64,000 bases of DNA from a virus, in IMG/VR virus record IMGVR_UViG_3300048571_000088, positions 1 to 64,000 of that record; one strand, given 5' to 3'. Shown one piece after another: positions 1 to 8,495 of the stretch. The position numbers were made by a program, and so were the translations under genes. Each line of letters begins with the position of its first letter. Within the stretch, counting starts at the first letter, position 1. Under the pieces are notes generated by a model. That model saw only the letters and a list, made by a program, of their open reading frames with translations. It was not told the DNA's origin and did no database searches.

Positions 1-2
1 GA

Positions 3-395
3 TTATTCATTTAGTATGATCTCTTTGTAATAATAAGTTTCAACAGGAATTTGTTTTGCTGGATAAAAATCTGTTGTAGGTGTATAGTAACTATAGCCAT
101 CCTCAGATTTTAGTTGCCTCGCAAAATAGCATTCTGGGGAGGCTACTGAAGTAATTTTAATAATATCTGTACCAGAATACTGATCTAAGTCTTGCCAATG
201 AGTTATAAAGTCTTCTAGATAATTATATTTTGAATTGAAATTCTTTTCGAAATGATAGATTAATTGATAACCATCGTCCAACTCGACATCTTTAAATAGA
301 AGATTTACCTGTTCAGTCATATACTGCAAAGTATAAAGTTCAGAGTTATTTTTTAAACCTTCTACGAAATTTATTAAAAAACCAGACTTATCCAT
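3..395 (-). CDS. hypothetical protein, 130 aa
   Basis: Unrecognised, tyrosine-rich protein. I start it at the ATG one base after the UAA of the upstream gene (TAAAATG), the tight spacing seen throughout this window, rather than at an in-frame UUG 18 bases earlier. It is the last complete gene at the low-coordinate edge. No membrane segment or motif is visible. Confidence 0.7.
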   Translation of the reverse strand: MDKSGFLINFVEGLKNNSELYTLQYMTEQVNLLFKDVELDDGYQLIYHFEKNFNSKYNYLEDFITHWQDLDQYSGTDIIKITSVASPECYFARQLKSEDGYSYYTPTTDFYPAKQIPVETYYYKEIILNE

Positions 396-396
396 T

Positions 397-765
397 TTAA
401 ATACGATACTCAAGTACTTTATTTAAAAATTTAACACAGTCTTTTGGATCGGTAAAGTCTTTCATCACTGTATCTAAACAAATACATTTCAGATTATTTT
501 GTTTGATAACTAGTTTATTTTGATCTTTATCATAAATAACTAAATGATATTTAAAGTAAGATAAAACACTTTTGAGATAAGCTTGTTTTTGTTCTTCTAA
601 AATATTTTTATTATAAATATTTATCAATTCTTGTAAGTCGTTAGAACTACATTGAAGCATCATGTCTTGAAATTTTTCAAGAACTTGTTTATCAATAGTT
701 GAGTACCATATTAAAAATTTTTGTAACTCTTTACTATCGTAAATATTTGTTAAGATTTTGTTCAT
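397..765 (-). CDS. hypothetical protein, 122 aa
   Basis: Unrecognised, rich in Lys, Leu and Asn, predicted soluble and helical. The ATG follows the stop of the metallophosphoesterase gene by two bases, and the GAGGT at the end of that gene serves as the ribosome binding site, so the two are probably co-translated. Confidence 0.75.
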   Translation of the reverse strand: MNKILTNIYDSKELQKFLIWYSTIDKQVLEKFQDMMLQCSSNDLQELINIYNKNILEEQKQAYLKSVLSYFKYHLVIYDKDQNKLVIKQNNLKCICLDTVMKDFTDPKDCVKFLNKVLEYRI

Positions 766-767
766 GC

Positions 768-2444
768 TTATACCTCTATAATTAAATTGTGTTTAAAACC
801 ATTATTATTTTGTTCATTGCAATAGCCCAAAGGGTTAATAACAAATCTTGTTTCATCTACTACTGTATCAATAGCTGTATGAGTATTACCCGTTAAAGAA
901 ATTTTATTATTTCTTCTCATAATAAAATTTTCATTTTTAATTGTAATACACCAAAAAGGTTCATTTTTGACTGTAGTTTTATCATGGTAAAAACTAGGAT
1001 GATTGATTGCAGTAGTTGTTTTTTCAACGATATAAAGTTGATACTGAGGTAATTTTGAAAACCCATGATTTAATCTTACTTGAATTGAACAACTATAGCC
1101 ATTAATAGTACTTAAGTAAGACAGTATTTCTTTTTCTGATTTTTTAGCGGTGTAAATAGCTGTGCCATTACCTCTAATACTTCCATCTGTTTGCTGATAA
1201 GTCTTGAGAATAATTTCAAATTGTTTTTTATTACATTTTAAAAGCTTATTATCCAACCCTTTAATATTCCAGTCAGCTAGTTCGTCAGGTAATGTAAAAT
1301 TTATACTAGATCTACCATTTAAATCACACGTGTAGTCAAAAACTCTATACATTATGTTTAATTCATTAAGTAAAGATTTAATATATTCTTTTTTTCTATT
1401 TTTATTGAGACTAAATCTAACAAGATTGCTATTACATAACGACCCATCGGCTGCAATAGCAATGTAAAGCTCTAGTAACTTATCAGTAAGATTAATTCCA
1501 GGATTTTTAAACATACCAGCCCTAATAAAAGTAAATGCGGATTTTCTTGCAGCTAATTTTTCTGCCGTCAATACTGTATACTTATTATTTATCAACCCGA
1601 CCATACGATGAAGACTAGTAACTCTTTGATTAATAATTCCGTTATTAAATTCATAAACATCTCCTGTATACGACATGTCAGTAATTTTAATAATACTTTC
1701 TAAATCTATTAGTTTTGTTTCTTTATTATATGTATAAACTTTATCAGAAAGCAACAGATCTTTTCTAAATTTCCAACCACTCTCAGTGAGAATTTCGGTT
1801 TCTAAATCCACACAGTGTCCGTTTAGCACTAAACTAAATCCAGTACAGTCTAAATCATTAATAAAATAAGGATTAAGAAGCTTTCCTGTCGGGTGATTAG
1901 CCCAATAAGGATCTAAACAACATTGATGTAAAGGAAAGTGAGTCACTACGATTGTATTTGGCTTGTTTCGATATTGTTGAATCCAATTCCAATCTTTATT
2001 AAAGAATGTAATGTAATCATTTGGAGTAACTAGTCTACCCTTATATCTAATACAATAAAAATCATTAACACATTGTTTTGCATTTAGTTTATTTATGTCT
2101 AGTTGGTAGGGATTTGAATATTCTAGTTTGTTTTGATGAAAGTTTGTCCATAGGGTTCCTCCTACAAAAGTATATCCATTATGATTATACTCTTTTCCTT
2201 CTGTGAGGTAGTTGTAACCCTTGGAATGGAGTTCTTTATAGACATCTTCCATGTCATTGTTGTAGAAGTCATGATTACCTAAAACAAATACATAGGGTTT
2301 TTTAGCTTCTTTACATTTATTGACAAACTCGTCTATGTATTTAAATTCGCCATTACTTGCATCCCCGCAGTGGATTATAAAATCTGCATCGAGATTCAAA
2401 GTGTACGGATACGTATGAGTATCACTTATTAATTGTATCTTCAT
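768..2444 (-). CDS. metallophosphoesterase interrupted by an intein
   Basis: 558-aa precursor. Residues 1-210 plus 521-558 form a calcineurin-like phosphoesterase: DTH near residue 8, GD at 27-28, GNHD at 56-59, TH at 168-169, and a final NGH-T-H motif that is split exactly between H210 and T521. Residues 211-520 are a 310-aa intein, listed separately. After splicing, the 248-aa enzyme would regain the GHxH metal site. It resembles small phage and YfcE-like phosphatases; the substrate (nucleotide, phosphoprotein or nucleic acid end) cannot be told from sequence. Because the split sits in a catalytic motif, activity should depend on splicing. Confidence 0.9.
   Translation of the reverse strand: MKIQLISDTHTYPYTLNLDADFIIHCGDASNGEFKYIDEFVNKCKEAKKPYVFVLGNHDFYNNDMEDVYKELHSKGYNYLTEGKEYNHNGYTFVGGTLWTNFHQNKLEYSNPYQLDINKLNAKQCVNDFYCIRYKGRLVTPNDYITFFNKDWNWIQQYRNKPNTIVVTHFPLHQCCLDPYWANHPTGKLLNPYFINDLDCTGFSLVLNGHCVDLETEILTESGWKFRKDLLLSDKVYTYNKETKLIDLESIIKITDMSYTGDVYEFNNGIINQRVTSLHRMVGLINNKYTVLTAEKLAARKSAFTFIRAGMFKNPGINLTDKLLELYIAIAADGSLCNSNLVRFSLNKNRKKEYIKSLLNELNIMYRVFDYTCDLNGRSSINFTLPDELADWNIKGLDNKLLKCNKKQFEIILKTYQQTDGSIRGNGTAIYTAKKSEKEILSYLSTINGYSCSIQVRLNHGFSKLPQYQLYIVEKTTTAINHPSFYHDKTTVKNEPFWCITIKNENFIMRRNNKISLTGNTHTAIDTVVDETRFVINPLGYCNEQNNNGFKHNLIIEV
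885..1814 (-). mobile_element. intein with LAGLIDADG homing endonuclease
   Basis: In-frame insert of 310 residues in the phosphoesterase gene. It opens with Cys (CVDLETEILTESGW, a typical intein N-terminus), then has an SxHRMV block-B-like motif (TSLHRMVGL) and a LAGLIDADG-type helix (YIAIAADGSL). It ends with SLTGN before Thr+1. Block G normally ends His-Asn; here the penultimate residue is Gly, a known minor variant. The homing endonuclease would cut intein-free alleles at the conserved NGHTHT-coding site. The second LAGLIDADG helix is less clear, so endonuclease activity is uncertain. Confidence 0.92.
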
Positions 2445-2647
2445 GAGAAATCTTTGCCTTAACTAAAAAATGTGTATTAATTAATTTATCTAAAAAGTCT
2501 TGATCAACTTTAAGAATATAATTTGCATAATAAGTTCTTGTTTTTTACTATTTAATATATATAAATATTTATTCATAATTCTCTTATTTAACAATTCAAA
2601 CTTCACTTCAAAAGAGTTTGACATATTTTTTAATTATTATATAATAA

Positions 2648-2744
2648 TGGAGCGGGTGTTGGCAATCGAAGCCAAGCAGAGTAACTTAAACATATTTACT
2701 TCTCTGGGGTCGGAATCCGCAGTGGTACACCTGTACTCACCCGC
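2648..2744 (-). tRNA. tRNA-like, probable Gly(UCC), enlarged variable arm
   Basis: Perfect 7-bp acceptor (GCGGGTG/CACCCGC), discriminator U, encoded CCA, and a T arm TTGGC-TTCGATT-GCCAA. The anticodon loop reads ATTCCGA, giving UCC, but the anticodon stem has one C-C mismatch. About 29 nt lie between the anticodon stem and the T stem and form their own hairpin (AGAG..TAA/TTACTCT). That is longer than a normal class I variable loop and unexpected for Gly. A plus-strand ORF over this site is a shadow. Confidence 0.7.
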
Positions 2745-3053
2745 TAATATTGGGTTAACTAAAGGAAATTAAAAAATGTATTCAGAACTATCAGAACAAT
2801 TCTTATACAACAAAGAAAACTTTAAGAATCACTCATAAAGAATGGATAAAGAAAATAAAAATCACTGAAATAAATACATTATTAAAAATAGAATAATAGC
2901 ACACCTATTCAGAAGAACCGTTTAAGTGTATTACTTTATTTTTAATATCTTTTAAATTAACATAAGTTTTCCTAGAGCTAGACAGTTTAATTAGAGTTTA
3001 TTGATACTTATTAGAATTTTACCTTTAAAACTATGCCCGCTGTTATTTATTAT
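2745..3053 (-). other. gene-free stretch
   Basis: About 310 bases, AT-rich, with no ORF above 20 codons that has a ribosome site. Near the upper end the minus strand reads AATAACAGCGGGC, which faintly recalls the AACAGCAA motif of the tRNA-associated element, but no partner stem is visible. It probably serves as leader or processing sequence for the tRNA below it. Confidence 0.4.
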
Positions 3054-3791
3054 TTAAGTGGATGGATTAGGAAAAGACTTACTAAAAAAATTCCATTTTT
3101 CAAAGTGGTTAATGTTAATTGTTTTTGTATGTTTTTTTACTTGATGTGCCTTATAAACAGGAAAGTGAAACTGTTTTTCATGTTTTGTAAATTTAAAATA
3201 AATATCAGAATCTGGGTCATTTACTTTTAAAATTACATCACCATTTAAGTCAATTTCATAATATGATTCACTAAAAATATCAATCCACATATCTGCTATG
3301 TTTTGTATTATAGGTAAATGGAGTAGATGCTCACTAAAGTTTGGATCTCCGTACTGATCTATAAAGCATGTTGAAGCGATTAATCGCTTCAAAGCGCGCA
3401 ATGGAATACAAGTACCAGGATTAATAAAGTGAGTAAAAGTAAAAAAGTCTAATAAAGTGACAAAAGAAGATAGATCTTTTGTACTCTTATATTCTGTTAA
3501 TGCATTTAACAAGGCCAGTGATTTTGAATTATCTCTTTTTGTGTATGAACCACTTTTAAAATAATTGTCAAGCCAGTCGTCATCAATAATCATACCATCT
3601 AAGTAGACATAAGAAGTACCACCAACATAGTAACACCAATAATTATATTTTTCTATGAAAGGGAGATACTTAGCAGGAGTATTTAACTGAGTTTTTAAAA
3701 TTTGATTTAAACCTGCAGCAGAAGACTGGTCAGCAATATCAATAAAAAATTCATTTAAAATTGTTGTTAACTTATCAAATTGATCATTCAT
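3054..3791 (-). CDS. hypothetical protein, 245 aa
   Basis: Unrecognised soluble protein with many aromatic residues (YNYWCYYVGG near 50, LLDFFTFTHF near 115). It ends with a basic stretch (QVKKHTKTINI). ATG three bases after the stop of the preceding gene. No motif was recognised. Confidence 0.75.
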   Translation of the reverse strand: MNDQFDKLTTILNEFFIDIADQSSAAGLNQILKTQLNTPAKYLPFIEKYNYWCYYVGGTSYVYLDGMIIDDDWLDNYFKSGSYTKRDNSKSLALLNALTEYKSTKDLSSFVTLLDFFTFTHFINPGTCIPLRALKRLIASTCFIDQYGDPNFSEHLLHLPIIQNIADMWIDIFSESYYEIDLNGDVILKVNDPDSDIYFKFTKHEKQFHFPVYKAHQVKKHTKTININHFEKWNFFSKSFPNPST

Positions 3792-3793
3792 TC

Positions 3794-4282
3794 TTAAATT
3801 TTTCTTACACTATAGGTAGGTGTGGTTATCTCTTCGATTTCTACGAGGTCCCACCAAGTGCACATCGGTCCTTCTTCATAAGAAAAGTATTCACATGCTG
3901 AAGACAAATAGATAGACGTATTTGGTAAGTTTATTACTACCATATCGAGATAATGATGAGTGCCTTTAATTTTATAATCCAATAAGGTAACCGTAGCAGC
4001 AAAACTGTTGATTACTCTTAAATTACCCTTGTACCCAGCAGGAAAGGAGTAATCAGTAAAATACATATTAAATTTATTTAAAAAATCTTTTCTTACTGTC
4101 AAGTCTTCTTTTAATTGCTCAGCAGTGTATTTATTGTTTTCAAAAACATCAAGATAAAATTCATTGTAAGCTTCTTGTTTCTTTTCTGCACTTAACTTTA
4201 CACAGTGGTCTGATAGTGAACTCAGTTCACTAGTTGTTAAATCTGAAAGATTTATATTTAATAGTTTTTGAATGTCAGTCAT
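3794..4282 (-). CDS. hypothetical protein, 162 aa
   Basis: Unrecognised. Helical N-terminal half, then a beta-rich half with aromatic residues (EGPMCTWWDLVEIEE near the C-terminus). Its ATG overlaps the stop of the macro-domain gene (ATGA), so it is translationally coupled to it. Confidence 0.75.
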   Translation of the reverse strand: MTDIQKLLNINLSDLTTSELSSLSDHCVKLSAEKKQEAYNEFYLDVFENNKYTAEQLKEDLTVRKDFLNKFNMYFTDYSFPAGYKGNLRVINSFAATVTLLDYKIKGTHHYLDMVVINLPNTSIYLSSACEYFSYEEGPMCTWWDLVEIEEITTPTYSVRKI

Positions 4283-4779
4283 TTTGTTGAGTCCTTGTAT
4301 AAAACTAAAGTAATGTTAAGATCAGGAGTAGCTAGATTAATTAAACTTTTAATAATTTCTAAATCCCCTTTTGCAAGCCCAGCTCCTATTGCTGGTACTC
4401 CTACTGTTGGAAAGTATTTAGTCTGTTTAGAAGCTTTTAAAAGAACTGAATTAAGCGCGAGAAATCCTCTGTAAATAGCAGTATAATCAACAGGAGGACA
4501 ATCATGTATTCTATTCCAACCTACAGTCTCTTGAGTATACATATTTACAATAGTTTGACCGCTACCTACTGATGCAACACTAAAAGTTCCTAAATGATTA
4601 GTTTTATTTTTAAAAGCTTTTAAATCTACTTCGTAGGCTTCAGGAAATTCTTCTTTAATTGTTTTAGCAATTCCTGCACCAAAACTTCCAAAAGTATTGC
4701 AACCATGTACTATAACATCATATTTTTTATCTTTAAAATCTTGAATAAGATTTCCATAGATAATATTTTTAATTGGCAT
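4279..4779 (-). CDS. macro domain protein (ADP-ribose binding or hydrolysis)
   Basis: 166 aa, one complete macro domain. The adenine and ribose loops are visible: VIVHGCNTFGSFGAGIA at 24-40 and VGVPAIGAGLAKGD at 125-138. The layout is that of Poa1/TARG1-type domains, which act on ADP-ribose 1''-phosphate (made when tRNA splice junctions are processed), on ADP-ribosyl glutamate or on ADP-ribosylated nucleic acid. It lies about 500 bp from the RNA ligase gene. Two roles fit: clearing products of RNA repair, or undoing ADP-ribosylation by host defences. Sequence alone does not separate them. Confidence 0.88.
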   Translation of the reverse strand: MPIKNIIYGNLIQDFKDKKYDVIVHGCNTFGSFGAGIAKTIKEEFPEAYEVDLKAFKNKTNHLGTFSVASVGSGQTIVNMYTQETVGWNRIHDCPPVDYTAIYRGFLALNSVLLKASKQTKYFPTVGVPAIGAGLAKGDLEIIKSLINLATPDLNITLVLYKDSTK

Positions 4780-4781
4780 TT

Positions 4782-4961
4782 TTAAATAAATTCCTTAAAG
4801 TCTACTTTACAGTATTTTTGACAAACAGGGCAAGAAACAAAGGAAACCACACCGAATGATTTAGTTTCCTTAGCTAAACAAGAAAAAGTAGTTTTACACG
4901 AGTCACAACTAATTTTATACTCTTTTTCTGACGGCGGAACTCCGCGTTGAATAATTTTCAT
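4782..4961 (-). CDS. small zinc-ribbon protein, 59 aa
   Basis: Two cysteine pairs are visible, CDSC at 19-22 and CPVC at 44-47, with another Cys at 51. This is a typical zinc ribbon, perhaps binding nucleic acid or protein. It fills the gap between the 101-aa gene and the macro-domain gene, with two bases to the former. Confidence 0.75.
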   Translation of the reverse strand: MKIIQRGVPPSEKEYKISCDSCKTTFSCLAKETKSFGVVSFVSCPVCQKYCKVDFKEFI

Positions 4962-4963
4962 AA

Positions 4964-5269
4964 TTAGATATTCTCAGGTATGTTTGTAATTGAGTAGATT
5001 AGATTAATATCTGTATGTTTTTCTGGTATATAATTATACACACATAATACTTGATTTTTATACGTAAACATATATGGCTGATCTGTTTTAACGTCTCTTA
5101 TGAGAAGCTTACTAAGTGTTTCTAGTAAGTCAATTGTAATGTGAGACATTTCATCGAAAAAAGAATCTTCTAGATATGTTTCTAAAATGTCAATTGCAAT
5201 GAGAGCTTTAATTAAAGCTCTCATGTCTTGATCACTATATTTATACGAAGGTACATAAGTGTTTGACAT
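4964..5269 (-). CDS. hypothetical protein, 101 aa
   Basis: Unrecognised. The N-terminal half looks helical (a run of Leu and Ile through IDILETYLED), the C-terminal half beta-rich. Three bases separate it from the RNA ligase stop codon, so it is in the same transcript. Confidence 0.7.
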   Translation of the reverse strand: MSNTYVPSYKYSDQDMRALIKALIAIDILETYLEDSFFDEMSHITIDLLETLSKLLIRDVKTDQPYMFTYKNQVLCVYNYIPEKHTDINLIYSITNIPENI

Positions 5270-5272
5270 TAT

Positions 5273-6331
5273 TTAGTCTTTAACTTTTAGTAGGTAACGA
5301 TTACTAATTACTTTAAATCGTAAATCTGTACTAAGTGATTTAAATACCAAACCTTCCCTGTATTTACCAGACAAGCCAGATTCACCGTCTGCTTCTTTAA
5401 GTAATAACTCTAATAATTCTTCTTTTGATAGTGTATCAGATTTACTAAGTTGTTTTAAAGTAAGATTTTGCATGTATACTGGAACATAGTTTAACCCTAA
5501 CGTTAAACACATAAGTTCTGCATCAGTAGGTACCATATATCCAGCAGTATTAATATTATATACACTGTAAATATAAAGTAGTGGCTCTTTAACTCCTTCA
5601 AAGTTACTTTGAATTTTAGGGGACACTAGTTCCCCTTGAAAGGCAAATCCGTTTGGAATTACATTAAGAACTGGTTTGCCGACTAAATTAAAAGGTGACT
5701 GAGACTCCAAAGGAATCTTTAAATTACGAGAACAAACAGACTGCAATTCATCACTATTGATTACTGTCGTTGAGCTACCATCTAATTTATAAGAGATTTC
5801 AAACACTTCGTCATTTAAGTAAGCACTGTATACTTCATTTAAACAATTCTGTAAACGTTCTAAATCTGTTTTAGGTACTAAGTAAGAAGGGAAACGTGAT
5901 CCACTAGTTTGATTGTCAATTGATGTTTCTGGCTTTTCATACTTACAAATCAATAAGTATTCAGTTAAGTCAGCACCAATCTCAAGACTATTAAAATAAT
6001 TTTGTTGTTCTTCGTTAAAACAAGTTAAAGGAACGCAATATCCTTGAGATACTTGACCGCGCAATTTAATTGTCTTAATTAAATAGCCACTAACGGAATC
6101 ACCATTATCTGTTTGAGTAGTGCGTAAAGGAAGCTTATTTAAGTCAGACTCGTAAGGTTCTAGTTGAGGACACAGACTATCGACTTCATGATAGATGCAC
6201 TTATGACCGACTTGGTACAAGCCTTTTCCAACCACTACTTTCCAACCACGAACAGTTGCTACTTCAATCTTATCCGCTTCAGGAATAGATTGCAGATCTA
6301 AGATTGTTTCTAGTGTTGCTAATTTTCTCAT
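5273..6331 (-). CDS. RNA ligase (Rnl, DRB0094-like)
   Basis: 352 aa. The nucleotidyltransferase lysine is K182 in YKLDGSS (motif I, KxDGSS). GELVSP near 233 fits motif III, EGLVFKS at 326-332 motif IV, and RFKVISNRYLLK at 338-349 motif V. Residues 1-125 form an N-terminal OB-like domain (IEVATVRGWKVVVGKGLYQVGH), as in the DRB0094/Rnl5 group of ATP-dependent ligases, which seal nicks with a 3'-OH and a 5'-phosphate. Possible roles are sealing tRNAs cut by host anticodon nucleases or joining exons of the interrupted tRNAs in this window. Confidence 0.93.
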   Translation of the reverse strand: MRKLATLETILDLQSIPEADKIEVATVRGWKVVVGKGLYQVGHKCIYHEVDSLCPQLEPYESDLNKLPLRTTQTDNGDSVSGYLIKTIKLRGQVSQGYCVPLTCFNEEQQNYFNSLEIGADLTEYLLICKYEKPETSIDNQTSGSRFPSYLVPKTDLERLQNCLNEVYSAYLNDEVFEISYKLDGSSTTVINSDELQSVCSRNLKIPLESQSPFNLVGKPVLNVIPNGFAFQGELVSPKIQSNFEGVKEPLLYIYSVYNINTAGYMVPTDAELMCLTLGLNYVPVYMQNLTLKQLSKSDTLSKEELLELLLKEADGESGLSGKYREGLVFKSLSTDLRFKVISNRYLLKVKD

Positions 6332-6335
6332 TTGT

Positions 6336-7220
6336 TTATATCTCGTTATATTTAAAAGTATAAGACTCTAAGAAAGAATCTAATAAAGCAAAAGACTTAA
6401 ATTTTTCAAACTCAGCTAAAGTGTATTTTTTATTGTAAGCATTCCCAGACCAATTAAATTCAATACTGTTAGTATGTGTATACACTATAATATTATTTAC
6501 TGTATTAAATAGATTTATTGCTAACATATTTACTTTATGTTTGACTTGTAAATTCTTTACTTCTTTATAATATTGGGCTAATTCTTTATCTATTAGATCT
6601 TGTTTTAATTCTTTTTGTTTGGCTTGTTCACGCTCTTTAATATTTTCTGGAGAATAGTAACCTAATTCAATATTCTTTTTAATAAGTTGGTATTTATCTT
6701 GAGATAGAGGAACATAGTTACTACGCTTACTATCGTTAATAAAATCAGTCTTTGTTAAATCTTGAAGTAAAATAATTGCTTTGTTTGCGCTTTCTAGCCA
6801 TTTATTAGGTATCTGACTCGAATCTAATAAATAATTAAAGTGTGCGGAATCTTCTGCTTGTGAAAGAATTTGATAATCTTCATCTGAAATACAATTATAA
6901 TACTTTTGAAATGTATCTTTACTTTTTTGATAAAACATATTACTAACAGCGTGCATAGGAGCACCACTGTAATCACACAAATGAAGATCTACAAATATTT
7001 TAAATTCCGGGAAGAATGTAAGGATTTCGTCGTGCAGACAACCAGACGATGTTGCCTTCAGGTGCCCGAATTGATCCTTTTCGTATAAAGTAGCTGTAGC
7101 TGAAAAATCTTGATGTCCATTTTTACATTCATCGTCTAATTTAATTTTGACTTCTAGTTGTAAGTCGCCAATAATTTTACGTGTTTTATACACTAAAGAG
7201 TTACTTGTAGGTTTTAGCAT
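6336..7220 (-). CDS. hypothetical protein, 294 aa
   Basis: Unrecognised. A long Lys/Glu/Gln-rich helical segment (residues about 190-240, including REQAKQKELKQDLIDKELAQYYKE read in pieces) is likely coiled coil. Flanking parts are mixed. ATG overlaps the stop of the 73-aa gene. Confidence 0.75.
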   Translation of the reverse strand: MLKPTSNSLVYKTRKIIGDLQLEVKIKLDDECKNGHQDFSATATLYEKDQFGHLKATSSGCLHDEILTFFPEFKIFVDLHLCDYSGAPMHAVSNMFYQKSKDTFQKYYNCISDEDYQILSQAEDSAHFNYLLDSSQIPNKWLESANKAIILLQDLTKTDFINDSKRSNYVPLSQDKYQLIKKNIELGYYSPENIKEREQAKQKELKQDLIDKELAQYYKEVKNLQVKHKVNMLAINLFNTVNNIIVYTHTNSIEFNWSGNAYNKKYTLAEFEKFKSFALLDSFLESYTFKYNEI

Positions 7221-7435
7221 TTACGTTTAATTCCAAAAGTTTCGATACAAGAAAAATTTTCAATTATAATTGGGTTAGGCTTAATCTGTAAATAATAAAA
7301 GTATGAGGCAGAATAAAATAATTGCAATTCTTTAATACTCTCTATAAAACTACTGTAATCTTTTTGATTTTTAATAGTAGTAGTTTTACATTTTTCTTCT
7401 ACTAAAGAATCATAATAATTTAATAGGTTATACAA
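7214..7435 (-). CDS. hypothetical protein, 73 aa
   Basis: Small unrecognised protein overlapping both neighbours by a few bases. Tyr-rich middle (YSASYFYYLQIK). Two cysteines lie in the C-terminal 15 residues and one near residue 16, with no clear metal site. Confidence 0.65.
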   Translation of the reverse strand: MYNLLNYYDSLVEEKCKTTTIKNQKDYSSFIESIKELQLFYSASYFYYLQIKPNPIIIENFSCIETFGIKRKC

Positions 7436-7817
7436 TTTTTCTACCGTGTGTTAATGTCGTTACAGTACTTAAATCTTGAGAAGTTTCAGTCCAAGTAGTT
7501 TGCCAAGGACCTCTTAGAGTTAAACACCAAGAATCTTTAGACGCCAGTACACGGTGGTTTTTAGATCTAGAAGTAATTTTAGGAATTAAACTTTTCTTAT
7601 ATTTATATGTTTTACCACTTACTTCTTGTTCAATCATATCGCCAGAGAGGAACCAAGTTAAAGCATTAAAAGCATGAGTATGATACTCTTCTCTACAACC
7701 TTTATTAAATTTAAGTAAAGCAATAGAACATAGATTTTTAATTTCAAAAATAAAGTAACCATCTACTGGAGATTTAGGACCGCCATCTTTTGCTTTACTA
7801 AGTAATTGTGTAAACAT
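7428..7817 (-). CDS. cupin-fold protein
   Basis: 129 aa. The HTH motif in EEYHTHAFNALTWFLSG at 42-58 matches the first cupin metal motif (GxxxxxHxH..), and a second His (KNHRVLA) sits where the distal ligand is expected. Single-domain cupins include dioxygenases and isomerases; the substrate here is unknown. Phage relatives are usually annotated only as cupin. Confidence 0.6.
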   Translation of the reverse strand: MFTQLLSKAKDGGPKSPVDGYFIFEIKNLCSIALLKFNKGCREEYHTHAFNALTWFLSGDMIEQEVSGKTYKYKKSLIPKITSRSKNHRVLASKDSWCLTLRGPWQTTWTETSQDLSTVTTLTHGRKIV

Positions 7818-8151
7818 TGTGTTTTCCTGAAAATTTTAATTGGTTTTGAGCGTGAGGGTTTAAATTGTTAAACACTGTTTCTAGTAATAGGTCTAGCTCT
7901 TTATGAGCTATTAATTGATTAAAGATAATTGAAATATCATTTCTAATTAAATTAACTGTACTTCTATTTAATGGTAGTAATAAATACTCTTCTATCTCTA
8001 ATTGCTTAATTAAAAATAAATGTAAAATTGTATACCTTAGTAAGTCGGAGTCACATTCAAACTGTAAATAAGGTGTATTAGTAGTAGAATGAATCACAAG
8101 ACTCCATTTATTATTTACAATACATTCTTTAGCTTCTAATAAAGAATTCAT
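7798..8151 (-). CDS. hypothetical protein, 117 aa
   Basis: Unrecognised. Leu-rich helical protein (LLRYTILHLFLIKQLEIEEYLLL read in parts) with no obvious signal peptide. Overlaps the cupin gene by 20 bases. Confidence 0.65.
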   Translation of the reverse strand: MNSLLEAKECIVNNKWSLVIHSTTNTPYLQFECDSDLLRYTILHLFLIKQLEIEEYLLLPLNRSTVNLIRNDISIIFNQLIAHKELDLLLETVFNNLNPHAQNQLKFSGKHNVYTIT

Positions 8152-8157
8152 AATTAA

Positions 8158-8484
8158 TTATACTTCTAAGCTATAACGAGAATCCACATTTATTAATGGA
8201 CCATAATGACCATACGTTAAAAGATTATGCTTTTTATATACTAAATATTCTTCTTCTGTAAGTTCAATTACATCGTAATCACCAATAACACTTTCAGCGT
8301 CATAGTTAATAGTAAATTCGTTAGTTCCAAAATACCAAGCTAACTCATCATATTTTTCAAAGTAAGTATATAATTCTTGTAGCTTTTGATTATATTGTTC
8401 TTGTGTAATAATTGCAAAACCATGAACTGAAAATTCATCAGCATAATCAGCACAATATTTAAGCATCAAATATGTTGTAGTCAT
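8158..8484 (-). CDS. hypothetical protein, 108 aa
   Basis: Unrecognised, acidic and Tyr-rich (for example ELTEEEYLVYKKH near 78). Six bases from the next gene. Confidence 0.7.
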   Translation of the reverse strand: MTTTYLMLKYCADYADEFSVHGFAIITQEQYNQKLQELYTYFEKYDELAWYFGTNEFTINYDAESVIGDYDVIELTEEEYLVYKKHNLLTYGHYGPLINVDSRYSLEV

Positions 8485-8495
8485 TTATATATTCC

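Noticed and set aside
2500-2772. Plus-strand ORF of 90 codons
   Set aside because: It lies over a clear minus-strand tRNA; all other genes are on the minus strand, and it has no ribosome site.
3033-3230. Plus-strand ORF of 65 codons
   Set aside because: Antisense shadow of the 245-aa gene, with no ribosome site.
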